A stretch of DNA of 64,000 nt from Lepturacanthus savala (Eukaryota; Chordata; Actinopteri; Scombriformes; Trichiuridae), in the NCBI GenBank assembly GCA_030544235.1, contig CM060470.1:19966356-20030355 (forward strand), in the 5' to 3' direction. The notes under the pieces were generated by a model that was not told where the DNA came from, searched no databases, and saw nothing but the letters and a program-made list of their open reading frames with translations. Made by a program: the position numbers and the translations under genes. The first letter of the stretch is position 1. Every line of letters begins with the position of its first letter. Below are positions 55,601 through 61,600 of the stretch, piece by piece.

Positions 55601-58600
55601 AAGTCACTGGCTACATTGTTGAGCGTAAGGAATTTCCCAAAGGCCGTTGGCTGAAATGTAATTTTGCCAACCTGCAGGACACTTATTTTGATGTCACAGG
55701 CCTCACAGAAGATGTCCAATATGATTTCCATGTAATTGCTAAGAATTCTGCTGAATTGTTGAGTGCTCCTTCAGAGAGTACTGGACCGGTCACTGTCAAG
55801 GATGATGTAGACCCACCCACTATTATCATTGAAGACATGTTCAGACAGCTGGTTGTCATTAAAGCAGGAGAAGTTATTAGAATTGATGCTGAATTCACAG
55901 GCCGTCCACTGCCTGTGGTTTCATGGTCAAAGAATGGAAAAGAGATAGAGGCCAAGGCCAGGTGTGAAATCACTTCCACAAACTTTGCAACCACACTGAT
56001 TGTCAGAGATGCTATTAGGAGGGACTCGGGCCAGTATGTCTTGACCTTGCACAATGTAGCAGGAACCAGGTCTGTGGCTATCAATTGTAAGGTTCTTGAC
56101 AGGCCTGGACCTGCTTCAGGACCTTTGGCAGTGTCTGGCCTCACAGCAGAAAAATGTACCATAGCCTGGGGCCCCCCTCAGGAGAATGGTGGTGCTGAAA
56201 TAATGCATTACATTGTGGAGAAACGTGAGACTAGTCGACTAGCATGGACTCTTGTCTACGGTGACATGAAGGCCACCACCTGTAAAGTCACAAAGCTACT
56301 TAAAGGAAATGAGTATATTATCAGAGTCAGGGGAGTCAACAAGTATGGGGAGGGTGAGGCCCTGGAGAGTGAGCCAATTAAGGCCATGGATCCATTCACA
56401 GTCCCTGCTGCTCCCACTAATGTCGAGGTCACAGCAGTTACTGCTGAAGCAATGACTATCTGCTGGGAAAGACCAGTTTCTGATGGTGGCAGCAGTATCG
56501 CTGGTTATGTAATTGAAAAGAGAGAGAAGATGGGCCTCCGTTGGTGCCGTGTCAACAAGAAACCTGTCTATGATCTCAGAGTCAAAGCCTCACGCCTTCG
56601 TGAGGGTGCTGAATATGAGTATAGAGTGTTTGCAGAGAATGCTGCTGGTCTCAGTGCCCCAAGCGCCCCCTGTCCACTCACCAAGGCTGAAGATCCACAG
56701 TTCTTGCCTTCACCTCCTGCTAAGCCAAAGATCATTGATTCTACAAAGACCACAGTCACGCTTTCATGGAACAAACCATTATTTGATGGTGGGGCACCTG
56801 TGACTGGTTACAGAGTAGAATACAGAAATACCTTGGATGATGAATGGTTTGTTGGGGTCCAAAACACCAAAAACACTGAATTTACAGTAGTGGGATTGAC
56901 CCCTGGGGCTGAATATGTGTATGTTGTCAAGTCTATCAACAAGATTGGTGTTAGTGAGCCTAGTCCTGAGTCAGACAAGCAGGTGGCCAAAGAAAGAGAG
57001 GAAGAGCCAGTCTTTGACATTAGCAATGAGATGAGAAAGACTCTTATTGTGAAAGATGGTAGCTCGTTCACCATGACAGTGCCATTCAAAGGCAAACCTG
57101 TTCCCAATGTGACGTGGGCGAAGCCTGATGTTGACTTAAGAGTCCGTGCTGTCATTGACACCACAGACACCTTCACTTCCCTCACCTTAGAGAAAGCCAC
57201 CCGCATTGACTCTGGCAAATACACTGTCACTTTGTCCAATGTGGCTGGAACCTCATCTTTGACCCTCAATGTCAGAGTCCTAGACTCTCCTGGGCCTCCT
57301 GCCTTTGTGGGGGTCAAAGATGTCACTAGGACCTCTGCTACTGTGACCTGGGACACCCCTGAGAATGAGGGCGGAGGACCAGTGAAGAACTATCTGGTTG
57401 ATATCCGTGAGGCCAGCAAGAAAGGCTGGACCAGGTTGACTGACAAATGCCACAGACTGACATACAAGGTGGCAGACCTGCAAGAGGGAGGAGTTTACTT
57501 CTTCAGAGTGACAGGCGAGAATGTGTATGGTATTGGTGTTCCTGCTGAGACCAAGGATGGAACTAAAATCACAGGTAATGAAGTCAATAACATCATTGTT
57601 ATTTTCATCCATATGTTAAAAAATAACTGAATATTTCAATGAAACATATTACATTCTCTTCTAGAAAAACCAAGCCCACCACCTAAGCTGGGTGTGACTG
57701 ATGTGACAAAGGAGAGCGTGTCCCTGGCCTGGGCCAAACCAGAACATGATGGAGGGAGCAGAATTACTGGCTACCTAGTGGAAGCTTTGGAGAAAGGCCA
57801 GGAGAAATGGGTCAAGTGTGGCACAACCAAGTCCATTCATTTCACAGTGTCTGGTCTAAGGGAGAAAGCTGAATACTTCTTCAGAGTCAGAGCTGAGAAC
57901 CATGCTGGATATAGTGACATTAAGGAAATGGTCACACCTGTGGTGGTCAAAGATCAGCATCGTAAGTTGGAGGCATGAAACTGATTAGATTTGAATGGAA
58001 TGGTGAGAAATGAAAAAGGCGAAAGTAATGTAAATGTATACGCTTATGGCGTATGTTTTATTGTTGTATGATTATGTTATAATAACTTATGGGTCCTCCT
58101 CTGCCTCTTCCTGAAACCAAAGCTCTGTATTCAACCATCTTTTAATTCTCAGCAGACAGAGACATAGGAGAAATCCTCCCATGAAAGAAGGGGTGTGAAT
58201 GAAAAGAAGGGATACTGTATTAATTAAATCCTGTTTGTCTCTGATGATGACAAATATGGGAGGTTTTCTGATGCATGTGGCTACAAGTACAAATATGATC
58301 ATTGAAATTAATATAGTGTCTCTCAGCCTAGCTAACAGGGGATCCATTTAGCTTGGTGACTGAATGAAACTTTTCTTTGGAGACTTAATTCCCTCAACAA
58401 AAATATGACGAATATTACTATCCTGTACTATATACACCAATACATACTAAATAAATCTATTTTTCATTTTATTTGTTATTCCTTGTTTCAGAATCTCCTG
58501 AGGTCAACATGAAGGCTTTCCCCCACAACACAGTATATGTCAGAGCTGGCTCCACCCTTAAGTGTGAGATCCCACTTGTGGGCCGGCCATTGCCTAAGGT

Positions 58601-61600
58601 GTCCCTGTCCAAGGATAATGTGATACTTAAGTCAACAATGAGGTTTAACTCTGAAGTAACTCCTGACAGCATCAAGATCACTTTACGTGAGAGCATTGCT
58701 GGAGACTCAGGACGCTATGATATCACTGCTTCTAACTCTAGTGGCACCACAAAGTCGTTTTTGAATGTTGTGGTTCTGGATCGCCCCAGTGTTCCTTTGG
58801 GACCTGTGGAGCTGTTTGATGTCACAGAGGACAGCGTCAGCCTAAACTGGCTCCCTCCGGCATATGATGGTGGCAGCCCCATCACTAACTACATCGTCCA
58901 GAAGAGAGAGACAACCACAGCCAACTGGATGGACGTTTCCTCTGCTGTAGCTCGCTGCACAATTAAGGTCATGAAATTGACCACTGGACTCGAGTACCAG
59001 TTCAGAATCAGAGCTGAGAATAGATATGGAATCAGCGAGCACATAGACTCGCCAACTGTCACTGTCAACCTTCCTTACAGTAAGTGGACTTTGCTTTTAT
59101 TCCCTCTTTTATTTATTTTTATTTGTACTTTATTTTTCATAATGAATATTAAATCACCCCTCTCTATTGTGCAGCTATTTCTGATGCTCCAGGGACTCCA
59201 GAAATCACTGCTGTAACCAGGGAGACCATTACTGTTGCCTGGAAGGAGCCTAAATCAGATGGTGGCAGCCATGTGTTTGGCTACCATCTCCAGATGAAAG
59301 ACAGGAATAGCATCCTGTGGCAGAGAGTCAACAAAACAGTTATCCGTGCTACACACTATAAGGTCACCAATATCAACGCGGGACTCATTTATGAGTTCAA
59401 GGTGGCAGCAGAAAATGCTGCTGGAATTAGTACCTTCAGCAAAGTTTCTGATGCAGTGCTGGCTATAGACGCCTGTGGTGAGTAAAATGTCAAAAACTAA
59501 ATCTTATTTGATTCATACCTATTGGTTTTATCAAATTTTGTTTTATTATGAGTGTTCATCATCTGTTCCTGCAGAGCCACCCACCAATGTGAATATCAGT
59601 GACATCACCAAGAACACCATTAGCTTGACCTGGCAGAAGCCCAACTATGATGGTGGATCCCCTCTCACAGGCTACATTATTGAAATGAGAGAGCATGTCA
59701 GTGGCAGGTGGTCCAAGGCTAGCCTCACCAACATAACTGACACTCGCTTCACCATAACTGGGCTGACCCAGGATCAGACATATGAGTTCAGAGTCATGGC
59801 CAAGAATGCTGTTGGCTCAGTGAGCAACCCATCCATGATCGTTGGACCAGCCACATGTGTAGATACCTACGGTATGTTAAATCAAAGAAACAACAAATCA
59901 AAGAAATACAGAATTAATTTGATTTTACTCAAATAATGAATTGTTTACATTGTGTACACGCTACAGTCAATATCGTCTAGGGTCACCCTTATGAAAACTT
60001 CTATCCCACCACTGCCTGATACTCAATTTTATTTGGCTCAACCCTAGTGCATGTATTCATCAGACCTTGAAATCACCCTGTTATATAACATCTTTTATTT
60101 TGGTTTATCATATAGGTGCCCCAGAGATTGAAATACCCCAGGAATATTTCAATGAGGTCAAGTACAGGGCCGAATCTAATGTGGAACTCAAGTTTAAAAT
60201 CAATGCCAAACCTGCTCCCACTATTGAGTGGTTCAAGGATGGCAGAGAGCTGAAGCCCAATAACCAGCTGTCCTTCAAACACACATTTGAGTCCACCAGT
60301 CTGTTCCTGAGGGATACCACCCGACTGAACTCTGGAAACTATGAGGTCAAAGTGAAAAACTCCCTGGGATCAACCTGTGCCATTGTCAAACTGCTCATCC
60401 AAGGTATATTGTAGTAGTATTTTATTAAATGCATATGATTAAAATTTAATCCTAAATTAAAAAGTTATCCTCAATAGATACTTGAGACCCTGATGAGTAG
60501 ATATGCATTTCTTCCTTTTACAGACAAGCCAGGCCCCCCTGCTGGAGAAATTCAGTTTAAGAAGGTGACAGCCAGCAATATTACCATCATGTGGTCTCCA
60601 CCTGATGATGAGGGTGGTGCCATGGTAACTCATTACATTGTGGAAAAGAGAGAGACCAGCAGGGTCATGTGGTCCATTGTCTCGGAGAAACTGGTTGATT
60701 GCATCGTTAACGTGCCCAGACTTATCCAGGGCAATGAATATATCTTCAGAGTGCGTGGAGTCAACAAGTATGGTATTGGAGACTCACTGGAGTCTGAGCC
60801 TATCATCGCCAAAAATGCTTTTGGTAAGCAAATAGAACCAACTCTGTAATATATTATTAACAACAAATCAGTTTAAATATTATTGTATTATTTATTATAC
60901 TTTTCTTTATGACTGTAACTTTATCAGAGAACACGAAAGAAAAGTAGTTGTGAAACAACAACAAAATATCACATTTAACCTGATCATTATTTTTTTTTAA
61001 AGTTCCTCCCAGTGAGCCATCCAAACCTAAAGTCACCATGATCACCAAATCCACCATGACAGTGAGCTGGGAAAGACCAGCATTAGATGGAGGCAGTGAC
61101 ATTGATGGCTACTACCTGGAGAAGAGGGAGAAGAAGAGCCTACAGTGGTTCAAGGTTATTTACCAGACACCTCTGATGATTTGTAAACACAGACATATTA
61201 ATGACTAGTATGTTGAACCATAATATTCCTTTTTGGTTCAGGTGGTGAAGGGCACTATCAGAGACACCAGGCAGAAAGTCATCAACCTTGTGGAGAACAA
61301 TGAATACCAGTACAGGGTCTGTGCTGTCAACAAGGCTGGAGCAGGAAACTACTCTGAGGCCTCTGATCTCTACAAAGCTTATGACCCCATTGGTATGCTT
61401 TAAACTTCTACTCAACACCACCATGACAGCATTTTAGGAATTTATTGTAAAGAATTAATAAAAAAAAATTAAAATTTTTTATTTTTTTTTAATTAAAATT
61501 AAAACCTTCATATTTTACTACTAGTTGGTGACAACTTTTGTGTTGTCTTCTTCAGATCTGCCTGGTGAACCATCCAAGCTGCATGTGGTGGACTCCACAA

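Noticed and set aside
56808..57356. Long minus-strand open frame (182 codons) opposite the giant exon
   Set aside because: It mirrors Fn3/Ig coding sequence; many similar minus-strand frames occur opposite other exons. No independent domain pattern.
40481..57574. CRISPR-like or satellite array suggested by the strong periodicity
   Set aside because: The period is set by protein domains of about 98 codons with diverged DNA, in one open frame; not short identical repeats with spacers.
61454..61503. A/T palindrome-like stretch in intron 78
   Set aside because: Simple runs of A and T; no sign of a functional hairpin or terminator.
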